44,469 nucleotides of DNA from Planotetraspora mira. Its GTDB lineage: Bacteria > Actinomycetota > Actinomycetes > Streptosporangiales > Streptosporangiaceae. Positions within the stretch are counted from its first letter, which is position 1, and every line of letters starts with the position of its first letter. Shown piece by piece: positions 1-7,358 of this stretch. The notes under the pieces are model-generated. The model did no database searches, was not told the DNA's origin, and was given only the letters and a program-made list of their open reading frames with translations. The translations under genes were made by a program, and so were the position numbers. The stretch is from the NCBI RefSeq assembly GCF_016863275.1, contig NZ_BOOO01000021.1, forward strand, positions 1-44,469. The letters run 5' to 3'.

Positions 1-560
1 AACCACTTGACCCGAACCCCGCAATCCAACAGGAATTCCGACCACCCCGTCTCCAGGGCAACCCCTCGAGCTTACCCGTTCAGGCCCCGCCACGCAAGTG
101 GAAACCTGAAACCCGAGCCAGAAAAGCCACACCATGAACACGAGCACCGGCGCCAGCCGGACGCATCCACAACACAACCATCGAAACGATCAGAAGGGGA
201 GCGCCGAACCACGCCGACGACCACAAGATTAGCAGCCCTTGAGACCACCTTGATCCGATAGGCGACGCACGCCGGACTAGGGACGTTGATCCCGGCTCAC
301 CCTTCATGTGGCCCACGAACCAGCTCACATGGCGCACGAAGCAGGCGACCACGATGCGCCCTCACCACACGACCCGGCTCCCCCGCCCAGGAACGCATCG
401 ACGCTTCCCGCCGTTGCCATCGGTGTATCGGTGCGGCCGGCCGTACGGACACGGCAAGCTGGGAACGGCCTGTAGATCTGCCGGAAACAATCAGCGCACC
501 AGTGTTGACGTCTGATCCAATTGTCGGATCTTTCCTCAAAGAAGGGGTAGATACGGGAAC
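1..560. other. Gene-free 5' end of the window
   Basis: No open frame here has a ribosome binding site, recognisable domain or convincing start. The best frame (plus, 7-261) encodes an arginine/proline/threonine-rich chain typical of chance translation of GC-rich DNA. A possible promoter for the downstream transporter is TTGACG at 505-510, followed 17 bases later by a poor -10 (ATCTTT, 528-533). A small inverted repeat GATCC/GGATC flanks the AATTGTC loop in that spacer. The upstream neighbour lies outside the window. Confidence 0.4.
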
Positions 561-1703
561 GTGCTTCCACAGCGGATTCCTCGCGCACTCGTCGCCATGC
601 TCGGCGCCGCAGCCGCTGTCGTCACCCTGGCCGGCATTCAGGCCGTCGGGTCCATCGTCGGCCCGGTGATCCTGGCACTCACGCTGGTCATCGCCGTCTC
701 GCCCCTCCGTGGCTGGCTGTCCCGTCATCGGGCCCCCGTCTGGGTGCAGGTCGTCGTCCCGCTCGCGGTGGTCCTGTTCGTCCTGGCCGGCATGGTGGCG
801 GTTCTCTCTCTCGCCGCCGCGCAACTCGCGATCCTGGCGCCCACGTACTCGACGCAGTTCAGGACGATGGTGGCCGACCTCCAGCACTGGGCCGCCGGTC
901 TCGGCTACGGCAGCGAGCAGTTGAACAAGGCGTTGTCCTCGTTCGATCCCGGCAAGATGATCGAAGTCGCGCAGGGCGTGCTCAGCAGCCTCCTCGGAGT
1001 GTTGTCGAGTCTCTTCCTGATCGTGGTGCTGCTCCTCGCCATGAGCCTGGACGCTCCCGTGTTCTCCCGGATCGTCGACGCCGCCGCAGCGGAACGGCCG
1101 CAACTGGCCGAGGCCCTCAAGTCGTTCACGTCCCGCACCCGCCGCTACCTGGTGGTCTCGACCATCTTCGGGTTGATCTGCTCGGCCCTCGACGTCACGG
1201 TCCTGGCGATCCTCAGCGTGCCACTCCCCCTGCTGTGGGGCGTGCTGGCGCTCATCACCAACTACATCCCGAACATCGGATTCATCCTCGGACTGGTTCC
1301 CCCCGCGCTCCTCGGCCTGCTCGACGGCGGCCCGAGGACGATGCTCCTGGTGATCATCGCGTACATCGCGATCAACGTCGTGATCCAGTCGTTCATCCAG
1401 CCGAAGTTCCTCGGCGACGCCGTGGGGCTCTCCACCACGGCGACGTTCCTGTCGCTCATCATCTGGGCCTGGGTGCTCGGCCCTCTCGGCGCGCTGCTGG
1501 CGATTCCGCTGAGCCTGCTGGTCCGGGCGCTGTTGATCGACAGCGATCCGGACAGCAAGTGGACCGCGGCCCTCATATCCGGCCGGCTGCCCGATCCACC
1601 CGAGAAATCGTCGGCCGAGCCGTCCGGAACACCGTCGGAACCGTCGGCCGAAGCGCCCGCGGAGGGCGCGCCGGTGAAGGCTCAGCGGCCACCCCGCGCG
1701 TAA
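561..1703 (+). CDS. AI-2E family (PerM/TqsA-type) transporter
   Basis: A 380-residue integral membrane protein starting at GTG 561, with a GAAGGGG Shine-Dalgarno-like tract about 13 bases upstream. Paired hydrophobic segments near the N-terminus are followed by a hydrophilic stretch (about residues 95-130) and a block of further transmembrane helices containing NYIPNIGFILG and FIQPKFLG, motifs seen in the AI-2E/PerM family (PF01594). The family includes E. coli TqsA and PerM, and some actinobacterial or halophile members act as Na+/H+ antiporters, so the substrate cannot be assigned. The last 35 residues are a Pro/Glu/Ala/Ser-rich cytoplasmic tail. The next gene begins 9 bases downstream on the same strand, so co-transcription is likely. 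Confidence 0.85.
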   Translation: MLPQRIPRALVAMLGAAAAVVTLAGIQAVGSIVGPVILALTLVIAVSPLRGWLSRHRAPVWVQVVVPLAVVLFVLAGMVAVLSLAAAQLAILAPTYSTQFRTMVADLQHWAAGLGYGSEQLNKALSSFDPGKMIEVAQGVLSSLLGVLSSLFLIVVLLLAMSLDAPVFSRIVDAAAAERPQLAEALKSFTSRTRRYLVVSTIFGLICSALDVTVLAILSVPLPLLWGVLALITNYIPNIGFILGLVPPALLGLLDGGPRTMLLVIIAYIAINVVIQSFIQPKFLGDAVGLSTTATFLSLIIWAWVLGPLGALLAIPLSLLVRALLIDSDPDSKWTAALISGRLPDPPEKSSAEPSGTPSEPSAEAPAEGAPVKAQRPPRA

Positions 1704-1712
1704 TGTCTGAGC

Positions 1713-2123
1713 ATGCGGCGATGGGACATCGACGAGCGCCACACGGGCATTGCCGACGGGTCGGCGATGGACCCGCAGGTGCGAAAACTGCTTGAGACCA
1801 TGCCGCGGGACGGCTGGGTGACCGAGGCTCCCGAGGAGCACCTGCTCCCGCATCTACGGCGTGCGTGCGGCTCCGAATGGCTGCTCCTCGGCGAACGCCT
1901 TCTCGACGACGGGGTCTACGAGGTCACGGTCTCGCTGTCCGGCGACCGGGAGGGTGTGCACATCCACCGCGACGCGATCCGCCTGCTGTCCGCGATCGCC
2001 GAGCCCGCCTTCTTCGTACGGCAGAGCGAGCCCGGCGTGTTCGACTGCGTCACCGGAGTCCTGGACGGCGACCCGCCCGGCTTCAAGAGTCACGGCCACC
2101 TGGTCCGGCTGATCGTCAGGTAG
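1713..2123 (+). CDS. Hypothetical protein, 136 aa
   Basis: I do not recognise this family. The frame starts at ATG 1713, 9 bases after the transporter stop, and shows normal actinobacterial codon bias. The product is a soluble, acidic 136-residue protein without a signal peptide or membrane helix. Its second half looks like a compact alpha/beta fold (YEVTVSLSGDREGVHIHRD). The close spacing suggests an operon with the transporter. The gene converges on the minus-strand glycosyltransferase gene with only 15 bases between stops. A purely regulatory or structural role cannot be deduced. Confidence 0.6.
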   Translation: MRRWDIDERHTGIADGSAMDPQVRKLLETMPRDGWVTEAPEEHLLPHLRRACGSEWLLLGERLLDDGVYEVTVSLSGDREGVHIHRDAIRLLSAIAEPAFFVRQSEPGVFDCVTGVLDGDPPGFKSHGHLVRLIVR

Positions 2124-2138
2124 CGGAGGGCGCCCGTG

Positions 2139-3467
2139 TCAGGCGTCCACGCGGGCGGCCGGGATGCCGGTGGGGACGGCCTCGACTCCTTCGGACCTCC
2201 TGCGGCCCCATGGCATCGCCGCGATGAGCACGGGGAACAGGATGATCGAGCTCATCGCCCAGGGTGAGTGCAACTCGCCCCACTTCTCCCCCGCGAACTG
2301 GGTCAGCACGAGATAACCCACCGCGGACCAGGCCGCGCAGCCGATGACCGTGGGCCACGCCCAGCGGGTCGGCCGGGCGACGAGGAACGGCATGAACCAC
2401 ATCAGGTACTGCGCTCCGAGCCGTGGCGTGAAGATCATGAAGGCCAGCACGATCGCGATCGTCACATCGATGGGATCGGCCTTGCGCCACCAGAGCAGGC
2501 AGAACACCACCGCGGCGTAGATCATGTACTGGCCGAGCTTCAGCGCCGTGGGGTTGAGGACCCAGTCGCCCCCGTTGAGGATCGCCGTCCATCCCCAGTC
2601 GCCGGTGATGGGGCGCACGTCGCCGGGCCGCAGGCCGATCGTCTTGAGGACCTCGGGCAGCTGCCCCCACGCGGTCCACCCGCCGATGGGCAGCGTGAGC
2701 AGGAAGAAGACCGGCGGGATGCCCGCGGCGATCAGGGAGATCAGCCGGGAGCGCGGCCCGGGCAGGAGCAGGAGCATGCCGGGGATGAGGATCACCGGCC
2801 AGCTCTTCGCGCACAGGGCCATTCCCATCAGGAGACCCGCCCAGACGGCCCGCCTCGTGGCGGCCCGATCGGCGTCGACGGGATGGGTGAAGCGACGCAG
2901 CAGGTCACCAGGCCGCCGCCAGGGAAGGGTGGCCGACGGCCGCCAGCCGTCCGGGCCGCGCGCCACGACGTAGGCGGCGACGCCGAAGACCAGGGAGACG
3001 GGCTCGACCTGGCCGTGCACCGAGGCGACGAGGATGGCGAGCGGGTTGCACGCGTACTGGAACGCGCGGAGCTTCTGGGCGGAGCCTCCGGCGAGCTTGC
3101 CGACCAGCGGGATCAGCACGATGTCGGAGACGACCGTGACGAGGCGGCCGGCGACCTCCCAGGGGATGCCCAGCCACAGGAGCAGGCCGTACACGTAGGG
3201 GATGGTCGGCAGGAAATGCCAGCCGCCGTTGCTCTCCAGCACCGGGTCGTGGTGCTGCACGATGGCCTCGCCGGCCGGTCTGAAGCTGTTGACGAAGTCG
3301 ACCGGCTGCCAGCTGTCCTTGGCCGAGAGCACGAGGATCAGCACGCGGAAGCCCACGCCGATCGCCAGCGTGACGGCGAGTGAGGGCTTCCAGCCCTTCC
3401 ACTGCGCGACGAGGGCGAGCACGACACCGGTGACGAGGACGATGCCCGTCGGGATTGCGTAGTCCAT
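2139..3467 (-). CDS. GT87/DUF2029-like polytopic mannosyltransferase
   Basis: A protein with roughly ten to twelve hydrophobic helices, resembling the GT-C polyprenyl-phosphomannose-dependent alpha-mannosyltransferases (DUF2029/GT87) of actinobacteria. Supporting features are an acidic/aromatic first extracytoplasmic loop (SWQPVDFVNSFRPAGEAI) directly after the first helices, NPLAILVASVHGQ, and the C-terminal TPRLGAQYLMWFMPF segment. Such enzymes add mannose to lipoglycans or glycoproteins on the outer face of the membrane. I chose ATG 3467 because TM1 follows at once. The frame stays open to GTG 3569, which would add 34 polar residues and overlap the upstream control region; neither start has a good ribosome binding site. 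A small membrane peptide gene is divergent upstream. Confidence 0.7.
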   Translation of the reverse strand: MDYAIPTGIVLVTGVVLALVAQWKGWKPSLAVTLAIGVGFRVLILVLSAKDSWQPVDFVNSFRPAGEAIVQHHDPVLESNGGWHFLPTIPYVYGLLLWLGIPWEVAGRLVTVVSDIVLIPLVGKLAGGSAQKLRAFQYACNPLAILVASVHGQVEPVSLVFGVAAYVVARGPDGWRPSATLPWRRPGDLLRRFTHPVDADRAATRRAVWAGLLMGMALCAKSWPVILIPGMLLLLPGPRSRLISLIAAGIPPVFFLLTLPIGGWTAWGQLPEVLKTIGLRPGDVRPITGDWGWTAILNGGDWVLNPTALKLGQYMIYAAVVFCLLWWRKADPIDVTIAIVLAFMIFTPRLGAQYLMWFMPFLVARPTRWAWPTVIGCAAWSAVGYLVLTQFAGEKWGELHSPWAMSSIILFPVLIAAMPWGRRRSEGVEAVPTGIPAARVDA

Positions 3468-3594
3468 GACGCTGCCAAGCCTGCCCGACAAACCAGTAAA
3501 GAGGCGACCCGGCTCCAGAATTCTTCGTCCCCCACTACCGTCGGTCACCATTAGTTGTACTCTTGTCACTCAGCGTAACAAATGGGAGACTTCG

Positions 3595-3696
3595 ATGAAG
3601 ATTCGCCTCTGGATCACCCTTGCCATCGCCACGGTCGTGGGCATGTTGATCGGCCTGCTGGCCCCGACGCGAAGCGGCGGCCGGCGCGACGGGTAG
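3595..3696 (+). CDS. Putative 33-aa single-helix membrane peptide
   Basis: ATG 3595 is preceded by GGGAGA (3584-3589) at ideal spacing. The frame encodes a 33-residue peptide with a positively charged N-terminus, one hydrophobic helix (WITLAIATVVGMLIGLLA) and an Arg/Gly tail. The stop codon (3694-3696) sits in the loop of a perfect 16-bp hairpin, so the last codons lie in its 5' arm. Divergent placement from the glycosyltransferase, a good ribosome site and a terminator immediately at the end argue for a real small gene. I do not recognise the family, and chance is not excluded for so short a frame. Confidence 0.5.
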   Translation: MKIRLWITLAIATVVGMLIGLLAPTRSGGRRDG

Positions 3697-3720
3697 GGGG
3701 GATTCCGTCGCGCCGGCCGC
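3677..3720. terminator. Bidirectional hairpin terminator, 16-bp perfect stem
   Basis: Bases 3677-3692 pair perfectly with 3705-3720 around a 12-base loop. There is no U-tract on either strand, which is common for actinobacterial terminators. It lies 26 bases beyond the last chitinase stop (minus strand) and overlaps the end of the small membrane peptide gene (plus strand), so it can serve both convergent transcripts. Confidence 0.75.
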
Positions 3721-3746
3721 CGAGTCATGGCCGGTCGGCCCTGTGA

Positions 3747-5351
3747 TCAGAAGCCGGCGGTGATCCGGGTGAAGTCCCAGTCGTTCTGGGCGATGCCGCT
3801 GCAGTTGGAGACCACGCCGCCGCCCGGGCAACCGCGGTCACGGTTGACCGACCAGAAGGCGAGCCTGCCGAGCCCCTTCGACTTGGCGTAGTCGCGAATC
3901 TGGGTCCAGGTCGCCACCGACGTGAGCTCCTGCTGGTCGGACAGACCGTTCATGCCCGAGATGCCCATGTGCGCGTAGGCCTGGGCGTCGGTCCAGCCCC
4001 AGGCTGTCTTAAGGGCGTTCTTCAGGCCTTCGGCCGCGTTCACGGTGTTCTGGTACATGTTCGCGCCGCCGCCGAAGTCGAACGGCATGATCGTGTAGTT
4101 GTCCACGTTGACGCCGAGCGCCTTCGACTGGTTGATCAGGCGGGTGCCGTAGTAGGTCGGCCCCGTGGTGCTCGTGCCGAAGGTGATGACGACCTTGGTG
4201 TTCGGGTTGTTCTGCTTGATGATCTTCAGGCCGCCGAGGATGCGGTCCTGGACGGCCTCGTTCTCGAACTCGTCGCTGTTCTCGATGTCGAAGTCGACCG
4301 CGGCGGGGTTGTAGGCGTTGATGACCTGCTGGACGGCCCCGGCGAACGCGGACGACGACGAGCAGTTGGGCCCGAGCTTGTTGCCCGAGTAGCCGCCGAA
4401 GGAGATCTGCACGTTGCCGCCGGCGGCCTTGATCTGCGAGATCGCCGTGGCGTCGGCGCCGCCGGTCAGCGGGCGTGAGCTGTCCCAGGCGGGCGTGCAT
4501 CCGCCGCCGGAGAGCATGAACGCCATGGTGAAGGCCTTGACGCCGGTGGCGTTCATGACCGTGGCCGGGCTCGGCGGGTTGCCCCAGCCCTCATAGAGGT
4601 ACGGCGCGCCGGGCAGTTTGCCGCCGCCGGTCGGACAGCCCGTCGTGGTCGCGGTCGCCGCGCCGCTGGCGGCGGACTCGCCCTGCCCGTTGTACGCCTT
4701 GACCGTGTAGGTGTGCGTGGTGCACGTGCCCAGGCCGGAGATCGTGGCGCTGGTGCCGGTGACGGTCGCCCGCACGGTGGTGCCCTCGTAGACCCGGTAG
4801 CCGGTGACGGTGCCGCTCGACGCTCCCCAGGACAGCGAGATCGACGCGTTGGCGGTGCCGGTGACCGTCGGGTTGCCCGGCTTGCCCGGCGCACCCGCCG
4901 GCGGAGTCGGCGTGGGCGACGTGGTCGGACCGCCTCCGCCGCAGGAGGCGCCGTTCAGCGTGCAGTTGGCCGGCGCGGCGCCCGAGCCGCCCGGGCTGCC
5001 GTTGAAGCCGAAGCTCGCGGTGCCACCAGCCGGGATGGTGCCGTTCCAGCCGAGGTTCGTGAAGGTGAAGTGCTGGCCGCTCCTGGTCATCGCGGCGTCC
5101 CAGACGGAGCCGACGCTGTACCCGGACGGCAGGTCGAACTCCACCCGCCAGGTGCTGATCGCCGACGACGTCCCGTTCGTGATCACGTACTTGCCTTCGA
5201 ACCCGGTGCCCCAGTCCTGGGTCTTGGTGAAGACCGCGGTGGCGGACGCCGCGTACGCGGGTGCGACGGCGACGATGCCGCCGACGATGGCGAGCGCCGC
5301 GGCGGCGATGACCGCACGGACGCGCAGGCCGGGGCCTGACCGTAGTTTCAT
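3747..5351 (-). CDS. Secreted chitinase: CBM2 - FN3 - GH18
   Basis: A 534-residue exported endochitinase-type protein. Residues 1-35 are a signal peptide (RVR, then an Ala/Val-rich core ending AYAA). About 36-135 is a family 2 carbohydrate-binding module (ATAVFTKTQDWGTGF, a conserved Trp, and a Cys near the C-terminus). About 155-238 is a fibronectin type III module, and 245-534 is the GH18 catalytic domain. The active-site motif reads AAVDFDIE: Asp353, Asp355 and the acid Glu357 are present, but the first Asp of DxxDxDxE is Ala350. ATG 5351 has a GAGGA ribosome site; an ATG at 5381 overlaps the upstream stop (ATGA) but lacks one. It follows the preceding chitinase by 26 bases and ends before a strong terminator, so it is the last gene of the cluster. 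Confidence 0.9.
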   Translation of the reverse strand: MKLRSGPGLRVRAVIAAAALAIVGGIVAVAPAYAASATAVFTKTQDWGTGFEGKYVITNGTSSAISTWRVEFDLPSGYSVGSVWDAAMTRSGQHFTFTNLGWNGTIPAGGTASFGFNGSPGGSGAAPANCTLNGASCGGGGPTTSPTPTPPAGAPGKPGNPTVTGTANASISLSWGASSGTVTGYRVYEGTTVRATVTGTSATISGLGTCTTHTYTVKAYNGQGESAASGAATATTTGCPTGGGKLPGAPYLYEGWGNPPSPATVMNATGVKAFTMAFMLSGGGCTPAWDSSRPLTGGADATAISQIKAAGGNVQISFGGYSGNKLGPNCSSSSAFAGAVQQVINAYNPAAVDFDIENSDEFENEAVQDRILGGLKIIKQNNPNTKVVITFGTSTTGPTYYGTRLINQSKALGVNVDNYTIMPFDFGGGANMYQNTVNAAEGLKNALKTAWGWTDAQAYAHMGISGMNGLSDQQELTSVATWTQIRDYAKSKGLGRLAFWSVNRDRGCPGGGVVSNCSGIAQNDWDFTRITAGF

Positions 5352-5377
5352 GGTTCCTCGCAGGGGGTTGGGGGGTG

Positions 5378-7042
5378 TCATCCGAGCGCGTTGAGGTACG
5401 CCCGGTGGTTGCGCGAGAACTCGGAGCCGTTGTACTTGTCCCAGTTGATGGACCAGGTCATCAGCCCGCGGAGACCGGAGAAGACACCGTGCGGGCGGTA
5501 GGAGCCGCAGTTGGTCCCCTTCGCGAGGCAGCCGAAGGCCTTCTGGACCTCGGCGACCGTGGTGAAGCCGTTCCCGGCGAACGGAGCGGCCGGCAGGCCG
5601 ATCGCCACCTGGTCGGGCCGGAGCGCGGGGAAGGTGGTGCCACCGGCGACGGGGAAGCCGGTGAGCAGCATGTCGGTCATGGCGACGTGGAAGTCGGCCA
5701 CGCTCATGGTGTGGTACTGGTTGTCGAGGCCCATGATCGGCCCGGAGTTGTAGTCCTGCACGTGGAGCAGGGTCAGGTCGGCCCGCAGAGCGTGGATGAC
5801 GGGCAGGTAGGCCCCTGACCGCGGATCCGCCGAGCCGTTCGGGCCGGGGCCGTAGAACTGGTAGCCGAGCTGCACGAAGAACGTCTCCGGCGCCATGGTG
5901 AGGACGAACTTCGAGCCGTACCTGGCCTTGAGCGACCTGATGGCCGAGATCAGGTTCACCACCACGGGGGTGGTCGGGTTGCGGAAGTCGGTGTCGCCCT
6001 GGTTGAGCGACAACGAGTGGCCCTCGAAGTCGATGTCCAGACCGTCCAGGCCGTACTTGTCGATGATCGCGCCGACGGACTGCACGAACTTGTCGCGCGC
6101 GGCGGTCGTGGTCAGCTGGACCTGGCCGTTCTGGCCGCCGATGGAGATGAGGACCTTCTTGCCCGCCGCCTGCTTGGCGCGGATCGCCGCGGTGAAGTCG
6201 GCGTCGCTCTCCACGTTGGGGCATTCGGCGGCGGGGCAGCGGTTGAACCGGATGTCCCCGGATGTGACCGAGGTCGGTTCACCGAAGGCGAGGTCGATGA
6301 AGTCCCAGTCACCGGGGACGTCGGCCATGCGGATGTAGCCGGATCCGTTGGCGAAGGACGCGTGGAGGTACCCCACCAGCAGGCGCTTGCCGTTCGACGG
6401 GGGCGGCGTGGGTGTGGGTGTCGGCGTGGGAGTGGGGGTGACGGTCGGCGTCGGGGTGGGTGTCGGAGTGGGGCTCGGCGAGGGGTTCGTGCCGCCGGGG
6501 CCGTCGAGCACGATGTCGTCGGCGAAGTAGGTGCCCTGGCCGTACCAGCCGTTGACGTAGACCGTCACGCTGCTGGTCGACGCGCCGGTCGTGAACGACG
6601 TGGTCAGCTGCTTCCACGTCGCGCCGGGGGTGCCCCACGTCTGCGCGTCCGTCGTGCCGGTGCCCGTCGCGCCGAGGAAGACGTAGTTCCCCTGGACCCA
6701 GGCGGAGACGGTGTAGGACGTGGACGGCCTGACGCTGATCGTCTGCTGGCAGCGGGCGAAGTCGCTCCCCGCCGGGGTGGCCGACAGGGCCTTGGTGCCG
6801 CCGTGGACGGGGCTGGAGACCACCGAGGCGGCCGACGGGCAGGTCCACCCGGACAGGCCGGACTCGAACCCGGGATTGGTGACGATGTTGGCGGCGGAGG
6901 CGGTGCCGCCCCACAGGGCGGTCGCCCCGAGCGCCAGCACGGCGGCCGCCGCCCAGTTGCGCACGGACATCCGCCCAGATTTCCTCGTGGCCAATGGCGC
7001 GGGCATTCGCCAGGACATTCGCCCAGACATTCGCGCAGACAT
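5378..7042 (-). CDS. Secreted chitinase: CenC-like CBM - (PT)n linker - GH18
   Basis: A 554-residue exported chitinase. After an unusual 24-residue Ser/Arg/Met-rich leader comes a signal peptide core (NWAAAAVLALGATALW, cleavage near TASAAN). A CBM4/9 (CenC)-type beta-sandwich follows at about 51-185 (NPGFESGLSGWTC start, NGWYGQGTYFADDI end), then a Pro-Thr linker to about 215 and a GH18 barrel. The catalytic motif DGLDIDFE (333-340) is complete, with Glu340 as proton donor. This barrel belongs to a different GH18 subgroup from the three sister genes. I took ATG 7042, preceded by AGGAAAG; ATG 6970 would start directly at the signal peptide. The upstream 316 bases contain a repeat array, so this may be a separate transcription unit. 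Confidence 0.88.
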   Translation of the reverse strand: MSARMSGRMSWRMPAPLATRKSGRMSVRNWAAAAVLALGATALWGGTASAANIVTNPGFESGLSGWTCPSAASVVSSPVHGGTKALSATPAGSDFARCQQTISVRPSTSYTVSAWVQGNYVFLGATGTGTTDAQTWGTPGATWKQLTTSFTTGASTSSVTVYVNGWYGQGTYFADDIVLDGPGGTNPSPSPTPTPTPTPTVTPTPTPTPTPTPPPSNGKRLLVGYLHASFANGSGYIRMADVPGDWDFIDLAFGEPTSVTSGDIRFNRCPAAECPNVESDADFTAAIRAKQAAGKKVLISIGGQNGQVQLTTTAARDKFVQSVGAIIDKYGLDGLDIDFEGHSLSLNQGDTDFRNPTTPVVVNLISAIRSLKARYGSKFVLTMAPETFFVQLGYQFYGPGPNGSADPRSGAYLPVIHALRADLTLLHVQDYNSGPIMGLDNQYHTMSVADFHVAMTDMLLTGFPVAGGTTFPALRPDQVAIGLPAAPFAGNGFTTVAEVQKAFGCLAKGTNCGSYRPHGVFSGLRGLMTWSINWDKYNGSEFSRNHRAYLNALG

Positions 7043-7043
7043 G
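7008..7043 (-). repeat. Three 12-bp tandem units at the chitinase N-terminus
   Basis: Units at 7008-7019, 7020-7031 and 7032-7043 (plus-strand pattern CGCxCAGACATT with few changes) encode MS-A/G/W-R on the minus strand just before the signal peptide. The repeat supplies three alternative in-frame ATG codons. Confidence 0.6.
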
Positions 7044-7084
7044 AGACTCACTTTCCTGGCGACCACCCCCCACCTCCCTTTTGC

Positions 7085-7333
7085 CGTGATCATGCACACC
7101 TTCGGGGAAAGTACCGCTGACCTGGCAGTTCACAATCCGTGATCATGCACACTTTCGGCGCCGGCCCGGCCGACCTGGGCATTCGCCGTTCGTGATCATG
7201 CACGCCGGTCGATCGCGCATGATCACGAACAGTGTTACCGCAGGTTGTACGGCCTTCGGCCGAATCTGTGCATGATCATGATTGAGGTTTCCGCTGGTCA
7301 GACCGGCTTCACCCGAACCTGTGCATGATCACG
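7085..7333. repeat. Mirror array of six CGTGATCATGCAC elements, 53-bp period
   Basis: Three forward copies begin at 7085, 7138 and 7191 (exactly 53 apart). Three inverted copies lie at about 7217-7228, 7267-7279 and 7320-7333 (51-53 apart), facing the first three. The two inner copies form an 11-bp perfect stem (7191-7201 with 7218-7228) around a 16-base loop. Outside the core, the 53-base units share weaker similarity, for example TTCGG directly after the core and GACCTGG-CA-TTC in units 1 and 2. No coding frame is supported in the 7043-7358 gap. It could be a regulatory multi-operator array, a structured RNA or a REP/MITE-like intergenic repeat. Confidence 0.8.
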
Positions 7334-7358
7334 CGCAAGGGAGGAGGGAGGGAGGGGG

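Noticed and set aside
297-1853. A 518-codon minus-strand frame over the AI-2E transporter gene
   Set aside because: Arg/Glu/Asp-rich antisense shadow; the sense frame gives a proper membrane protein.
3747-6224. An 825-residue minus-strand frame covering one chitinase and part of the next
   Set aside because: Only the part from 5351 encodes the CBM2-FN3-GH18 protein; the upstream part is an out-of-frame Arg/Pro/Gly-rich reading of the neighbouring chitinase.
7085-7333. CRISPR array, because of the regular 53-bp spacing
   Set aside because: The copies invert at the midpoint, the repeat core is only 13 bases, spacers show residual similarity, and no cas genes are present.
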